DNA from: Gammaproteobacteria bacterium
GTDB taxonomy: Bacteria; Pseudomonadota; Gammaproteobacteria; Pseudomonadales; Azotimanducaceae
Assembly (NCBI GenBank): GCA_002708765.1
Contig: PAPD01000006.1
Location: forward strand, 22,615 to 80,289
Length of the DNA stretch: 57,675 nt
Reading direction: 5' to 3'
Shown: positions 36,346 to 47,411 of the stretch, piece after piece
How the letters are laid out: each line of letters opens with the position of its first letter
How positions within the stretch are numbered: position 1 is the first letter of the stretch
The notes under the pieces: generated by a model
Told to the model about the DNA's origin: nothing
Seen by the model: the letters and a program-made list of their open reading frames with translations, nothing else
Database searches by the model: none
Program-made: the position numbers and the translations under genes

Positions 36346-36881
36346 CGTTCAAGCGAAGTCTTTTGATACCTCTTGTTGTTTTTTTGATGATGGCGCTATT
36401 TCTCGGGTTTGGGTTTCGGTTGGATAACGCAAAGATACTTCCTTCAGCACTTCTGGATAAACCGGTCCCAGAGTTCCGGCTGCATGATTTGATGTTGAAA
36501 GAAGTTGTCCGTTCTCCAAAAGATCTGCTGGGGGAGGTCGCCTTAATTAACGTCTGGGGTACATGGTGTCCTAACTGCATAGTTGAGCACCCTGAACTTC
36601 TGAGAATCAGCAAGGAGGAAGATATAAAGGTATACGGGATAAATTACAGAGATAATAATGCGAAAGCGATTGAGTGGCTTGAAAGGTTTGAAGATCCGTA
36701 CATTTTCTCTGTGGTTGATAGTGAAGGCAAACTTGCGATAGATCTGGGAGTATATGGAGCCCCCGAAACTTTTGTAATTGATAAAAAAGGAATTATCAGA
36801 AAGCGTCATGTGGGTCCTTTGAATTTTGAAATCTGGACAAATGAAATCGAGCCAATAGTTGATTACCTTAAGAGTTTTTAG
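36342..36881 (+). CDS. ccmG: Periplasmic thiol:disulfide oxidoreductase CcmG (DsbE)
   Basis: Membrane-anchored thioredoxin-fold protein that keeps the apocytochrome CXXCH cysteines reduced. The 179 residues have an N-terminal anchor (about 7-24) and the active site WGTWCPNC (C76 and C79). The cis-Pro region is YGAPETFVID. The TTG start overlaps the ccmF stop codon by four bases. Confidence 0.95.
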   Translation: MTFKRSLLIPLVVFLMMALFLGFGFRLDNAKILPSALLDKPVPEFRLHDLMLKEVVRSPKDLLGEVALINVWGTWCPNCIVEHPELLRISKEEDIKVYGINYRDNNAKAIEWLERFEDPYIFSVVDSEGKLAIDLGVYGAPETFVIDKKGIIRKRHVGPLNFEIWTNEIEPIVDYLKSF

Positions 36882-36882
36882 G

Positions 36883-37335
36883 ATGAAAATTTATACTTTG
36901 TTGATTCTTCTTCTTGGTTTTCAGCCATACTTAATAGCTTCTATCGATGTTTATCCATTCCCCAATCAGAAACTCTCTGAGAGATACGAGAGATTAATCT
37001 CTGAACTTCGTTGCCCGCAATGTCTTAACACAAATCTGGCTGGATCCGATGCAATGATAGCTCAGGATTTGCGTCGAGAAGTTCATCGTCTGTTAATAGA
37101 AGGCAAGACAGATGAACAGATTCTCGATTTCATGCAATATCGATACGGGGATTTCATTCTTTATAAGCCTAGGTTTGAATTAAGGACCTCTTTTCTTTGG
37201 CTGAGCCCAATTTTTCTTATCTTTATTGCCGCTTTGATATGGTTTCAGATTGTCAGGAACCGCAAAGTCCCTATGCCTTTAAATGACAATGAAGAAGCTC
37301 AGTTAAACAGAATTCTAGAGGGTAGGGATCGCTAG
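36883..37335 (+). CDS. ccmH: Cytochrome c-type biogenesis protein CcmH
   Basis: Thiol oxidoreductase partner of CcmF and CcmG. Starting at ATG 36883 (one base after ccmG) it has 150 residues: a signal peptide (MKIYTLLILLLGF), the LRCPQCLNTNLAGSDAMIA motif with C44 and C47, DLRREVHRLL and a C-terminal membrane anchor (FLWLSPIFLIFIAALIWF). An upstream TTG in the same frame would overlap ccmG and is unlikely. The CcmI part is a separate gene here, as in Pseudomonas, rather than the fused CcmH of E. coli. Confidence 0.93.
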   Translation: MKIYTLLILLLGFQPYLIASIDVYPFPNQKLSERYERLISELRCPQCLNTNLAGSDAMIAQDLRREVHRLLIEGKTDEQILDFMQYRYGDFILYKPRFELRTSFLWLSPIFLIFIAALIWFQIVRNRKVPMPLNDNEEAQLNRILEGRDR

Positions 37336-38531
37336 TGTTTTACCTTTGCGTATGCCTTTTGTCGATTTTGGCCGGGTTCTTTGTTATCTCGACACGTTTC
37401 TATAGAGCTCCAGACCAAATCAGCCGTAATGAAGTTAATTTGGCTGTTTACGAAGAGCAATTAGGGGAGATAGAGAAAGAGCATACTTTTAATGCTGACC
37501 AGCTTAGATCTGAGACCAAAAGGGAACTCATTCTAAATGCTTCGGAAACACCAAAAGAGACGGATGAATTCTATTCAGGTAGTGGAACGGGCCTTCTGTT
37601 TTCAGCACTTATTCTTCCTTTCATTTCTTTGTTTATTTACTTTGATTTCGGTTTGGGGCGAGGTGCTATCGCCGATGTTGATTTGGCGAAAGCCCTAGTG
37701 AATAGTGATCCTTCAGACAAGCCCAGCTATCGAGTTTTTGTTCAAGCCCTTGAGGCACGAGCCGAAGTTAAACCAGGTGATCATGATCTTCAGTTTCTGC
37801 TGGCTAGAGGGTATTCGGAGTTGGGCAGGTACGATAAAGCTGCTCTCAAATATCGCGGACTTCTGGATTCTTTCCCGATGGATTCAGGGCTGTTGTCCAA
37901 CTACGCCGGAGCCCTTTTTGTTGCAAGTGATAGACAGATGACCGAACCGGTAAGGGTGGCTGTGGACAAGGCATTAAAAGCAAATCCTTCGGATGTGTCT
38001 ATGATGGAAATTAAGGCGATCGCTTCCATCGCCGGTGGAGATGAGCGGGCTGCACTTGCTTGGTTTAAAAAAGCCCTGGATACGGGCCTCACTGGTGAGA
38101 GGGCAGATTTGATTAAGGCTGCGATGCATGGGATTCGCCCAGGACATGAAGAATCTGAAGCTGGCTCCGCGGCGTTTGACGAGGCGCGCAAACTGGAAGT
38201 AGGGGTTGATATTTCAGAAACCATCTATATAAGCAGTTCGTCTATGGTATACGTTTATGCTAGGGCGGCTAATGGTCCTATGGTGCCCCTTGCGGTGAGG
38301 AAAATACCTCCAGAGTCACTGCCACAGACCATTGTTTTAACTGAATCCATGGCGATGGTAGAAGGAATGGGGTTAGCTGATTTTGATGAGGTCGTTGTAG
38401 TTGCTCGGTTGTCCCAATCCGGAAATGTTAAAAAAGCGATTGGGGATTACGAAGCGATATCCCAAGTGATCAATTTCAACGAAGGGTATAGCCCAATAAC
38501 TTTGTATCTTGACAGCGTGGTAGAAGAGTGA
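37335..38531 (+). CDS. ccmI: Cytochrome c biogenesis TPR protein CcmI
   Basis: Chaperone that holds apocytochrome c for CcmF-CcmH. The 398 residues have an N-terminal membrane segment, a cytoplasmic loop (YEEQLGEIEKEHTF, the usual CcmI start motif), a second membrane segment (LLFSALILPFISLFIYF), and TPR repeats (for example LQFLLARGYSELGRYDKAAL). The C-terminal half is beta-rich, like other CcmI. The GTG start overlaps the ccmH TAG by one base. It is the last gene of the operon. Confidence 0.9.
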   Translation: MFYLCVCLLSILAGFFVISTRFYRAPDQISRNEVNLAVYEEQLGEIEKEHTFNADQLRSETKRELILNASETPKETDEFYSGSGTGLLFSALILPFISLFIYFDFGLGRGAIADVDLAKALVNSDPSDKPSYRVFVQALEARAEVKPGDHDLQFLLARGYSELGRYDKAALKYRGLLDSFPMDSGLLSNYAGALFVASDRQMTEPVRVAVDKALKANPSDVSMMEIKAIASIAGGDERAALAWFKKALDTGLTGERADLIKAAMHGIRPGHEESEAGSAAFDEARKLEVGVDISETIYISSSSMVYVYARAANGPMVPLAVRKIPPESLPQTIVLTESMAMVEGMGLADFDEVVVVARLSQSGNVKKAIGDYEAISQVINFNEGYSPITLYLDSVVEE

Positions 38532-38570
38532 GTGTTTCACTGATTTTAGGTTTTGTGTGTATGTTAAAGA

Positions 38571-38585
38571 GCATTAATTTAATGC
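38571..38585 (+). terminator. Weak hairpin after the ccm operon
   Basis: GCATTAATTTAATGC is a perfect inverted repeat around a single central base and is followed by CTTTATTT. It may end the ccm transcript, but the stem is AT-rich and the T-run broken. Confidence 0.35.
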
Positions 38586-38695
38586 CTTTATTTAAGACCA
38601 GATGATGAACGTAGTATAAATTGCGCTTTTAATTTGCTGATATAGACCAAGGATTGTATGGTTGGATGTCTAAAAAAAAATGAGAGGATGACGAC

Positions 38696-38992
38696 GTGAG
38701 CGCGGATGGCATATGGAACTGTACGATAAACTCTCCCATGGGTTCTCAGGAGGGAAAGATGACCTTGGTAACCGAAGGCAATAGCCTGTCTGGCAAGATG
38801 GATGGGCCTCAGGGGACGCAAGAGTTTGAGGGCGGAACTGTGGATGGCAACGACCTGGCTTGGAAAATGGAGATGACATCTCCTATGCCAATGACTTTGG
38901 AGGTTTCTGCTTCGGTTGATGGAGATGCAATAAGTGGAAATATCAAGCTGGGTGCGTTTGGAGATGCAAGCTTTAGTGGTACCCGAGGCTGA
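38696..38992 (+). CDS. Small beta-rich protein of unknown function
   Basis: 98 residues, no Cys other than one near the N-terminus, and no signal peptide. It is built of repeating hydrophilic beta-like segments: TINSPMGSQEGKMTLVTEGN, GGTVDGNDLAWKMEM and SASVDGDAISGNIKLGAFGD. I recall similar small proteins of unknown function in proteobacterial degradative loci, but no function is known. GTG start. An amidohydrolase gene follows after 67 bases, which suggests a linked role. Confidence 0.6.
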   Translation: MSADGIWNCTINSPMGSQEGKMTLVTEGNSLSGKMDGPQGTQEFEGGTVDGNDLAWKMEMTSPMPMTLEVSASVDGDAISGNIKLGAFGDASFSGTRG

Positions 38993-39059
38993 CCTGGCGT
39001 TTGCTAACGGAAGTTTGGGCTCAGCATTTAGGAAAAAAGTAGCCTAGAAAGGAGTTAGG

Positions 39060-40709
39060 ATGCACGATGTGATCATTAAGAATGGCCTTGTAGTAGATGG
39101 TCTTGGGAATGAGCCGGTCGAGACGGATGTTGTCGTTGAAAACGGGAAAATCGTATCCTTGGGGAAGTCGAATCATAAGGCTTTCAGAGAGATTGACGCA
39201 AAAAATCATCTTGTTACCCCGGGGTTTGTTGATCTTCATACTCATCTGGATGCCCAGGTTGGTTGGGATCCCATGCTAACTCCAATTACTTGGCATGGTG
39301 TTACTACTGCGTTGCTTGGGAACTGCGGTGTCACCTTTGCCCCATGCAAAGCCGAGGACCGGGAATTTCTGGCTTCTATGATGGAAACTGTCGAGGACAT
39401 TCCCAAAGAGGCCATAATGGGCGGGCTTTCTTGGAACTGGGAGCATTATGGCGAATATCTAGATGAGATTGAGAAGCTTGATCCTGCTATAAACGTGGCG
39501 GGAATGATCGGTCACTGCGCTTTAAGATATTATGTAATGGGGGAACGGAGCATTGATGATCAGGCTACTGTTGCCGAAAAAAGGGAGATGGCAAGTCTTG
39601 CGGAAAAAGCTATATCCGAAGGTGCTGTGGGTTTTTCTACTTCTCGGTTTTTGGGTCACGTGATACCGGACGGTCGACATGTTCCAGGAACTCACGCTGA
39701 ACATTCAGAGTTAGTAGAAATAGCGAAGGTTGTTGGTAAGAAAGGCGCGCTAATGCAGAATGTCACCAATTTTTCGGGTGATTTTGATGGAGAAATGGAG
39801 CTGATTCGTAAGCAGGCAGAGTGTTCGCGGGTTCTTTTTAGCCATGGTACGGGACGAACGACAAGCTATGGAGATAAGGTTGAAGGTTTAGTTTCAGGTA
39901 TGCGTTCAGCGGGCTTAGACGTAAATGCAATATGTATCCCTCGCTCCTCAGGCTTTGTTTCAGGTCTTCAGGCTACGCTACCTTGGCGGGGAGGTGTGTG
40001 GGATGATTTCGCCGCCTTGTCTTTCGAAGATCGTGTAGCAAAGCTTGCTGATCCTGTTTTTGTCAAGATGCTTGTTGACTGGGCTAACACGAATAAGGCA
40101 CTAATTTCACCAAATCAGATTTTTTATCTGGGTTCGGGGGACAAGCCTGAGTATGCAGGCACGTCAGAGGATAGTCTGGGTGCTGTAGCGAGGCGTGCGG
40201 GCCAGAGTGCAGCTGAAACTTTTTTAGCTATTTCAAGGGAGAGTGGGGGACGTGCTTTGTTCACCCTCCGGTTTTTTAACCAGAATATTGATGCTGTGGC
40301 GAAAGCAATTTCAAGCGAATTCTGTTTGCCTAGTCTTGGTGATGCAGGAGCTCATGTTGGACAAGTGATGGATTCAGGCTGGGCAACTTTTGTGTTGAGT
40401 CACTGGTGCAGAGATGCAGCCCTATTTTCTCTTGAAGAGGGTGTCAGGCGTTTGACGTCAGCGCCAGCAAGAATAATGGGACTTAAGGATAGAGGAGTTA
40501 TTAGAGAGGGATATCGGGCCGATATCAACGTCATAGATATTGATAGGTTGTCGGAAGCTATGCCGGAAATTGCATACGACTTTCCTGGAGGTACCCCGCG
40601 CTTTATTCAACGCGCAAGAGGCTATACTGCGACTCTTTGTAATGGTCGCCTGATCCTAGAAAATGATGAGCATACAGGAAGAAGAGCCGGAATGGTTCTG
40701 CGCAGTTAA
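39060..40709 (+). CDS. Amidohydrolase family protein, N-acyl-D-amino-acid deacylase-like
   Basis: 549-residue metal-dependent hydrolase. The N-terminal composite beta domain MHDVIIKNGLVVDGLGNEPV and the HxH motif VDLHTHLDAQ (about 57-66) are characteristic. GNCGVTFAPC (about 92-101) matches the D-aminoacylase group, where this Cys is a metal ligand. The C-terminal part contains SLGDAGAHVGQVMDSG with an Asp and His, and the last beta part TSAPARIMGLKDRGVIREGY. Substrates of this family are N-acyl-D-amino acids or related amides; the exact one is unknown. AAAGGAG is the ribosome site. Confidence 0.83.
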   Translation: MHDVIIKNGLVVDGLGNEPVETDVVVENGKIVSLGKSNHKAFREIDAKNHLVTPGFVDLHTHLDAQVGWDPMLTPITWHGVTTALLGNCGVTFAPCKAEDREFLASMMETVEDIPKEAIMGGLSWNWEHYGEYLDEIEKLDPAINVAGMIGHCALRYYVMGERSIDDQATVAEKREMASLAEKAISEGAVGFSTSRFLGHVIPDGRHVPGTHAEHSELVEIAKVVGKKGALMQNVTNFSGDFDGEMELIRKQAECSRVLFSHGTGRTTSYGDKVEGLVSGMRSAGLDVNAICIPRSSGFVSGLQATLPWRGGVWDDFAALSFEDRVAKLADPVFVKMLVDWANTNKALISPNQIFYLGSGDKPEYAGTSEDSLGAVARRAGQSAAETFLAISRESGGRALFTLRFFNQNIDAVAKAISSEFCLPSLGDAGAHVGQVMDSGWATFVLSHWCRDAALFSLEEGVRRLTSAPARIMGLKDRGVIREGYRADINVIDIDRLSEAMPEIAYDFPGGTPRFIQRARGYTATLCNGRLILENDEHTGRRAGMVLRS

Positions 40710-40821
40710 TCCCCTTTATGGCCTCAGTTCTAGCTCGAATAGTAATGCTTTATCGAACTAATCGTTTTGTCGAGACGAAAAATTTTTTGTGTCAGTTAAA
40801 GAAGTTTATTTTATAGGGAAC

Positions 40822-43800
40822 ATGAAACCACAGTTTATTCATTTGCGAGTGCATTCGGAATACTCCTTGAGCGATGGGATAGTTCGCGTTGCACCCTTGA
40901 TTGATCGGTGTGTTGAGCAGAAAATGCCGGCTGCCGCTCTTACGGACGCGAATAATCTTTTTGCGCTTATAAAATTCTATAGCCAGGCTGAAGCAAATGG
41001 GATTAAACCAATTGTGGCTTGCGATGTCTTGATAATGGACGATGATGACGAAGACCTAACGACGCTGGTGCTTATTGCTAAAAATGACATTGGCTATCGC
41101 CATCTATCTCAGTTGGTATCTAGATCTTATTCGGAGACTTGCAACAAACATATCCCCTCTGTTTCCAGGCAATGGTTGAAAGAGAAGTCGGAGGGCCTGA
41201 TAGGTTTGTCTGGAGGAAGGGAAGGGGATATTGGTAAAGCTCTTCTTGGAGGCAATTTGCAGGCAGCTGCTGACAAGCTTAACTTCTGGTCTTCTATATT
41301 TCCCAATTCGTTTTATCTTGAGTTACAAAGAACAGGAAGAGAATATGAGGAAGAATATAATCAGCTAGCCTTAGATCTTGCTGACCAGAAAAAATGCCCG
41401 GTCGTTGCAACAAACGATGTTCGTTTTCTGGACCGAGAGGAATTTGAAGCTCATGAGGTGCGGGTATGCATCCATGAAGGACGAGCTCTCGATGATTCTC
41501 GAAGAGAGAGACGTTATAGCCAAGAGCAATATCTGAAGTCTACAGAAGAAATGCTGGCATTGTTTTCGGATATTCCTGAAGCGATTGAAAATGCGATAGA
41601 GATCGGAAAGAGATGTAATGTAAATATCGACTTAGGCAGTTGTTCTTTTCCGGACTATCCTGTTCCTGAAGGAGAGACGCCCGGATCTTTTTTAGAAAAA
41701 AGAGCAAGAAAAGGGCTCGAGAAAAGGCTTAGAAAAATTTTCCATGATTTTCCTGAGAAAAATAAACTGGGAAGCGACTATGAAAAAAGACTTTGTTTTG
41801 AGTTAGATACCATTAACCAGATGGGTTTTGCAGATTATTTCTTGGTAGTCATGGAATTCATTAGCTGGGCAAAGTCAAATAAAATCCCTGTGGGACCTGG
41901 GCGTGGATCGGGAGCAGGCTCTCTGGTCGCTTATTCCCTTGAGATTACTGATATAGATCCGCTCGAATATGATCTTCTGTTTGAAAGGTTTCTCAATCCT
42001 GAAAGAGTTTCCTTGCCTGACTTCGATATAGATTTCTGTATAGAAGGTCGAGATCTTGTAATCCAGCATGTCGTCGAGCGATACGGTCAGGGTTCCGTTT
42101 CCCAGATTATTACGTTTGGCACAATGGCGGCGAAAGCCGTGGTAAGAGATGTGGCCAGAGTGCAAGGAAAACCCTATGCCCTTGCAGACAAATTGTCCAA
42201 ATTAATTCCCTTTGAGCCAGGAATGACCTTGGCTAAAGCTGTCGAGCAAGAACCTCTGCTAAGAGATTTCATTGCGGCAGATGAAGATGCGGATGAAATT
42301 ATGGAAATGGCTTATAAGCTTGAAGGATTGACTAGAAATGTCGGACGTCACGCAGGTGGCGTAGTCATTGCTCCCACTGACCTGACTGATTTTACTCCTA
42401 CTTATCGTGATGAACTTGGTGGTGGTTTAATGACCCAGTTCGACATGGTGGATGTGGAAAAAGCAGGTCTAGTCAAGTTTGATTTTCTAGGACTGAAGAC
42501 GTTGACGATTATTGATAATGCTGTCCGTGAGATAAATAAAATCAAGATGAAAGATGGCGACCCTCTTCTTGAAATAGAAGAGATAAACCTGGAGTGCGAA
42601 CAAGTATATCGGGATTTGCAAAATGCCAGAAGTGCTGCTGTTTTCCAATTGGAATCCAGAGGAATGAGAGAACTAATGAAGAAAGTTAAACCGAGTTGTT
42701 TTACTGATATCGTTGCTCTCGTCGCTCTTTTTAGACCTGGACCCATGCAACTTTCAGAAGATTTTATTAATAGAAAACACGGAAGAGAAAAGGTTGATTA
42801 CCTTCACCCCAGCCTGGAACATATATTGAAGGACACATACGGAGTTATGCTTTATCAGGAACAGGTAATGCAGATTGCTCAGATATTGGCGGGTTATAGC
42901 CTAGCGGAAGCAGATCTCTTGCGACGCGCTATGGGGAAGAAAAAACGTGAAGAGATGGCAGAACAAAAAGAGAATTTTCTGTTGGGCGCCCAAAGAAATG
43001 GCGTTCACCGGAAGCAGGCTGATTATATTTTCGGGCTTATGGAGAAATTTGCGGGGTACGGATTTAATAAACCTCATTCCGTTGCATATGCGATGATTGC
43101 ATATCAGACTGCTTGGTTAAAACATTTTTACTCCGCTCATTTTATGGCATCGGTGCTTTCTTCGGAGATGCAGAATACTGACAGGATACTTTTGAATATA
43201 GAAGAGTGCCGTACCCTCGATATTAGTGTTCGTCCGCCTGATATTAACTCGGGCGAATACCGTTTTATTGCTGAATCAGATAACAGCATTGTATATGGTC
43301 TTGGAGCAATTAAAGGATTAGGAGAAGGTTCAATTGAATCTTTGATAGAGGTTAGATCAAAGGGAGGTATTTTTGTCGACCTTTTCGATTTCTTTGAAAG
43401 AGTAGATAATAAAAAAGTTAATAGGAGATCGATTGAAGCCCTTATTAATAGTGGAACTCTGGACAATCTCTTAACTGATGTTCCAGAAAATGTCCCCGAT
43501 AAAACCGGTTATAGGCGTGCTGCGTTGGCCATGATTCAGGATGATGCGATCAGGTTGTCGGAGCAGCAATCGCTAGATAAGGATGCTGGCCATACAGATT
43601 TGTTCTTGGGCGATGATATGTCAAGTGGCAAGGCAGTTTATGTGTTGAATCCGGAAGAAGTTATCAATTCCATATCATTACGAAAGCGGTTGGAGAAGGA
43701 AAAAGAGAGTCTCGGGTTGTTCCTGACGGGGCACCCAGTAGATGAGTATAGAGAAGAAATTATGAATATCACTGATTCGAATATTGGTGATCTGCGCCCT

Positions 43801-44325
43801 CTTTCAAAAGAAATAATTGTTGGCGGCCAGATAGTGGAAAAGCGTCTGACCAAGAACAGGAGAGGAGAATCGCTCGCTTTTATAATGCTTGATGATAAAA
43901 CTGGCCGTGCTGAAGTCTCTATATTTTCTGATCTTTTTAATTCGGTTAGCGAAAAAATAAATAGAGATGATGTTGTTTTTGTTAAAGGAAGTGTTTCGGA
44001 GGATGATTTTTCGGGAGGGATGAGAATAAAAGCTGTCCAGGTTTTTTCGATTGAAGAGATGAGGAATAGATGCTCGACTGGTTTGATAATAGATATACAT
44101 GAGGACAAGCTGTCTGAATGCCTAGCGAATGACCTCAGGTCTTTGCTTACCCCTTATCGTTTGGACTGCGATGAAGGTTGCCCCGTGATAGCCAGATTTT
44201 CAAAAAAGGGATTGAAAGGCGAGATTGCCTTTGGGTCCAGCTGGAGAGTAGATTTGAGAGACCCTTTGTTAAAAGAGTTAAGAGAAAACTTTGGAGAAGA
44301 TAGCGTAAATCTTGAATACAAATAG
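40822..44325 (+). CDS. dnaE: DNA polymerase III alpha subunit
   Basis: Replicative polymerase catalytic subunit. Starting at ATG 40822 it has 1167 residues and opens MKPQFIHLRVHSEYSLSDG, the family start with the PHP domain. An in-frame GTG at 40789 would add 11 residues and lacks a ribosome site. The palm has GPGRGSGAGSLVAYSLEITD and PDFDIDFC (two catalytic Asp), and the third acid is in VKFDFLGLKTLTI. HRNAGG-like GRHAGGVVIAP and GYGFNKPHSVAYAMIAYQTA are also present, and an OB fold near the C-terminus (IVGGQIVEKRLTKNRRGE). It resumes the conserved order after the 25 kb insert. Confidence 0.97.
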   Translation: MKPQFIHLRVHSEYSLSDGIVRVAPLIDRCVEQKMPAAALTDANNLFALIKFYSQAEANGIKPIVACDVLIMDDDDEDLTTLVLIAKNDIGYRHLSQLVSRSYSETCNKHIPSVSRQWLKEKSEGLIGLSGGREGDIGKALLGGNLQAAADKLNFWSSIFPNSFYLELQRTGREYEEEYNQLALDLADQKKCPVVATNDVRFLDREEFEAHEVRVCIHEGRALDDSRRERRYSQEQYLKSTEEMLALFSDIPEAIENAIEIGKRCNVNIDLGSCSFPDYPVPEGETPGSFLEKRARKGLEKRLRKIFHDFPEKNKLGSDYEKRLCFELDTINQMGFADYFLVVMEFISWAKSNKIPVGPGRGSGAGSLVAYSLEITDIDPLEYDLLFERFLNPERVSLPDFDIDFCIEGRDLVIQHVVERYGQGSVSQIITFGTMAAKAVVRDVARVQGKPYALADKLSKLIPFEPGMTLAKAVEQEPLLRDFIAADEDADEIMEMAYKLEGLTRNVGRHAGGVVIAPTDLTDFTPTYRDELGGGLMTQFDMVDVEKAGLVKFDFLGLKTLTIIDNAVREINKIKMKDGDPLLEIEEINLECEQVYRDLQNARSAAVFQLESRGMRELMKKVKPSCFTDIVALVALFRPGPMQLSEDFINRKHGREKVDYLHPSLEHILKDTYGVMLYQEQVMQIAQILAGYSLAEADLLRRAMGKKKREEMAEQKENFLLGAQRNGVHRKQADYIFGLMEKFAGYGFNKPHSVAYAMIAYQTAWLKHFYSAHFMASVLSSEMQNTDRILLNIEECRTLDISVRPPDINSGEYRFIAESDNSIVYGLGAIKGLGEGSIESLIEVRSKGGIFVDLFDFFERVDNKKVNRRSIEALINSGTLDNLLTDVPENVPDKTGYRRAALAMIQDDAIRLSEQQSLDKDAGHTDLFLGDDMSSGKAVYVLNPEEVINSISLRKRLEKEKESLGLFLTGHPVDEYREEIMNITDSNIGDLRPLSKEIIVGGQIVEKRLTKNRRGESLAFIMLDDKTGRAEVSIFSDLFNSVSEKINRDDVVFVKGSVSEDDFSGGMRIKAVQVFSIEEMRNRCSTGLIIDIHEDKLSECLANDLRSLLTPYRLDCDEGCPVIARFSKKGLKGEIAFGSSWRVDLRDPLLKELRENFGEDSVNLEYK

Positions 44326-44339
44326 GAAGACCGTTCAAT

Positions 44340-45635
44340 ATGTTGGACAAAATTTCCATTGAAAAAATTAACCATCCGAAAATAAAAAAGGTATTTGTTG
44401 CTCTAAGTGGAGGAGTCGATTCTGTAGTGTTGCTCGATCTGGTTTCTGCATGTGCTCGAAAGCCGGTCTGTGCTTTGAATGTGAATCACGGGCTACATGA
44501 AAAATCTGATATGGCGAGTTCTTTTTGTAAGGCCTTGGCAGGACATTATTCAGTTGAATACGTTTCGGTCGATGCCGAGGGCATAAATCGGTCATCTGGC
44601 ATTGAGGAGGCCGCTCGAAAAGCCAGGTATGAAATATTTGAAGAATCTTTAGCGTTCGGAGACCTGCTACTAGTCGGCCATCACTCTGATGACCAACTAG
44701 AAACGGTTTTGTTCAAGCTATTTCGCGGCGGCGGTGAATTTGGTCTTAGCGGCATGCCTATGGAAAGACCCATTGGTAGAGCTACTTTGTATAGGCCAAT
44801 GCTTGGCTTGACGAAAAAGGAAATATTGGAATACGCGAAAAAAAAAGGGCTAAAATGGGTTGAAGACCCCACAAACTTAGATACGAAATTTGATAGGAAC
44901 TATATCCGGCATCAGCTGGTGCCTATGATTCTCAAAAGGTTTCCTAATGCCGAGACTTCGATTCTTACAAAAATAGAAAACGATAGTTATGGCAGATCAA
45001 ATCTTCTAGAAACTGCGAAAGGAGATTTGGAAGAGCTGTTAATAGAAAGAGACTGTCTTGATCTTGATAGAGTCAAGAAATTGAAAACAGAGATCATTTG
45101 CAATTTGGTGATTGTCTGGTTAGTCAGTCTTAGACTTCCCATCCCAAGAAAGCCATTCTTATTGGAATTAACTAAAAGGATATTGTCTGGCCGCAAAGTA
45201 GACATGGTTTTTAAGTGGATAACCTTCCGTGATTATAAGGGTCGCTTGTATATTGGAAAGAAACTGCCAGGAATCCTTAGACAAGAACAATTTGCGTTGA
45301 GAGATCGTGTTTATATTCCAGGGGGTTTTGTCAACCAAAATCTGGTTAGAGGGAAGGGGTTAAAGGTAAAAGACGGTTATCAGCTAAAATTTAGATCAGG
45401 TGGAGAAACCTTCCGATCTCGTCACAGAAAGGACCTCAGTAAATTGTTCCAGGAATTGAATGTTCCTTCATGGCTCAGATCCAGGTTGCCTCTGGTATAT
45501 TCGGGAAAGGATTTTGTTGCTTTGTCCGGTCTATCTGGGTGGAATGTACCTATGGTTGTTGCAGATGATTGGCGAGCCGAGAAAGGTGAAACCGGATTTT
45601 ACCTAGATTTGGTTCTGGAAGATCGTTTTCTTTAG
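44340..45635 (+). CDS. tilS: tRNA(Ile)-lysidine synthetase
   Basis: ATP-dependent ligase adding lysine to C34 of tRNA-Ile (CAU), so that it reads AUA. The 431 residues have a PP-loop VALSGGVDSVVLLDL (about 21-35), AARKARYEIFEE and GHHSDDQLETVLFKLFRGGG, then the middle and C-terminal TilS domains. The neighbours fit Pseudomonas-type order dnaE-accA-tilS-pyrG, except that accA is absent. Confidence 0.95.
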   Translation: MLDKISIEKINHPKIKKVFVALSGGVDSVVLLDLVSACARKPVCALNVNHGLHEKSDMASSFCKALAGHYSVEYVSVDAEGINRSSGIEEAARKARYEIFEESLAFGDLLLVGHHSDDQLETVLFKLFRGGGEFGLSGMPMERPIGRATLYRPMLGLTKKEILEYAKKKGLKWVEDPTNLDTKFDRNYIRHQLVPMILKRFPNAETSILTKIENDSYGRSNLLETAKGDLEELLIERDCLDLDRVKKLKTEIICNLVIVWLVSLRLPIPRKPFLLELTKRILSGRKVDMVFKWITFRDYKGRLYIGKKLPGILRQEQFALRDRVYIPGGFVNQNLVRGKGLKVKDGYQLKFRSGGETFRSRHRKDLSKLFQELNVPSWLRSRLPLVYSGKDFVALSGLSGWNVPMVVADDWRAEKGETGFYLDLVLEDRFL

Positions 45636-45692
45636 GTTGTCTTGTGCTTCTGAAATTCGTTGTGGGTGAGGTTCATGCGTGTTAGTCTTTAA

Positions 45693-47375
<1,683 letters not shown>

Positions 47376-47411
47376 GAAAGAATTTGATTACTGAAATGCA
47401 GGGTCGAGCAG

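Noticed and set aside
43638-44108. 156-codon minus-strand frame inside dnaE
   Set aside because: It is opposite the well-conserved C-terminal region of dnaE and has no motif or ribosome site.
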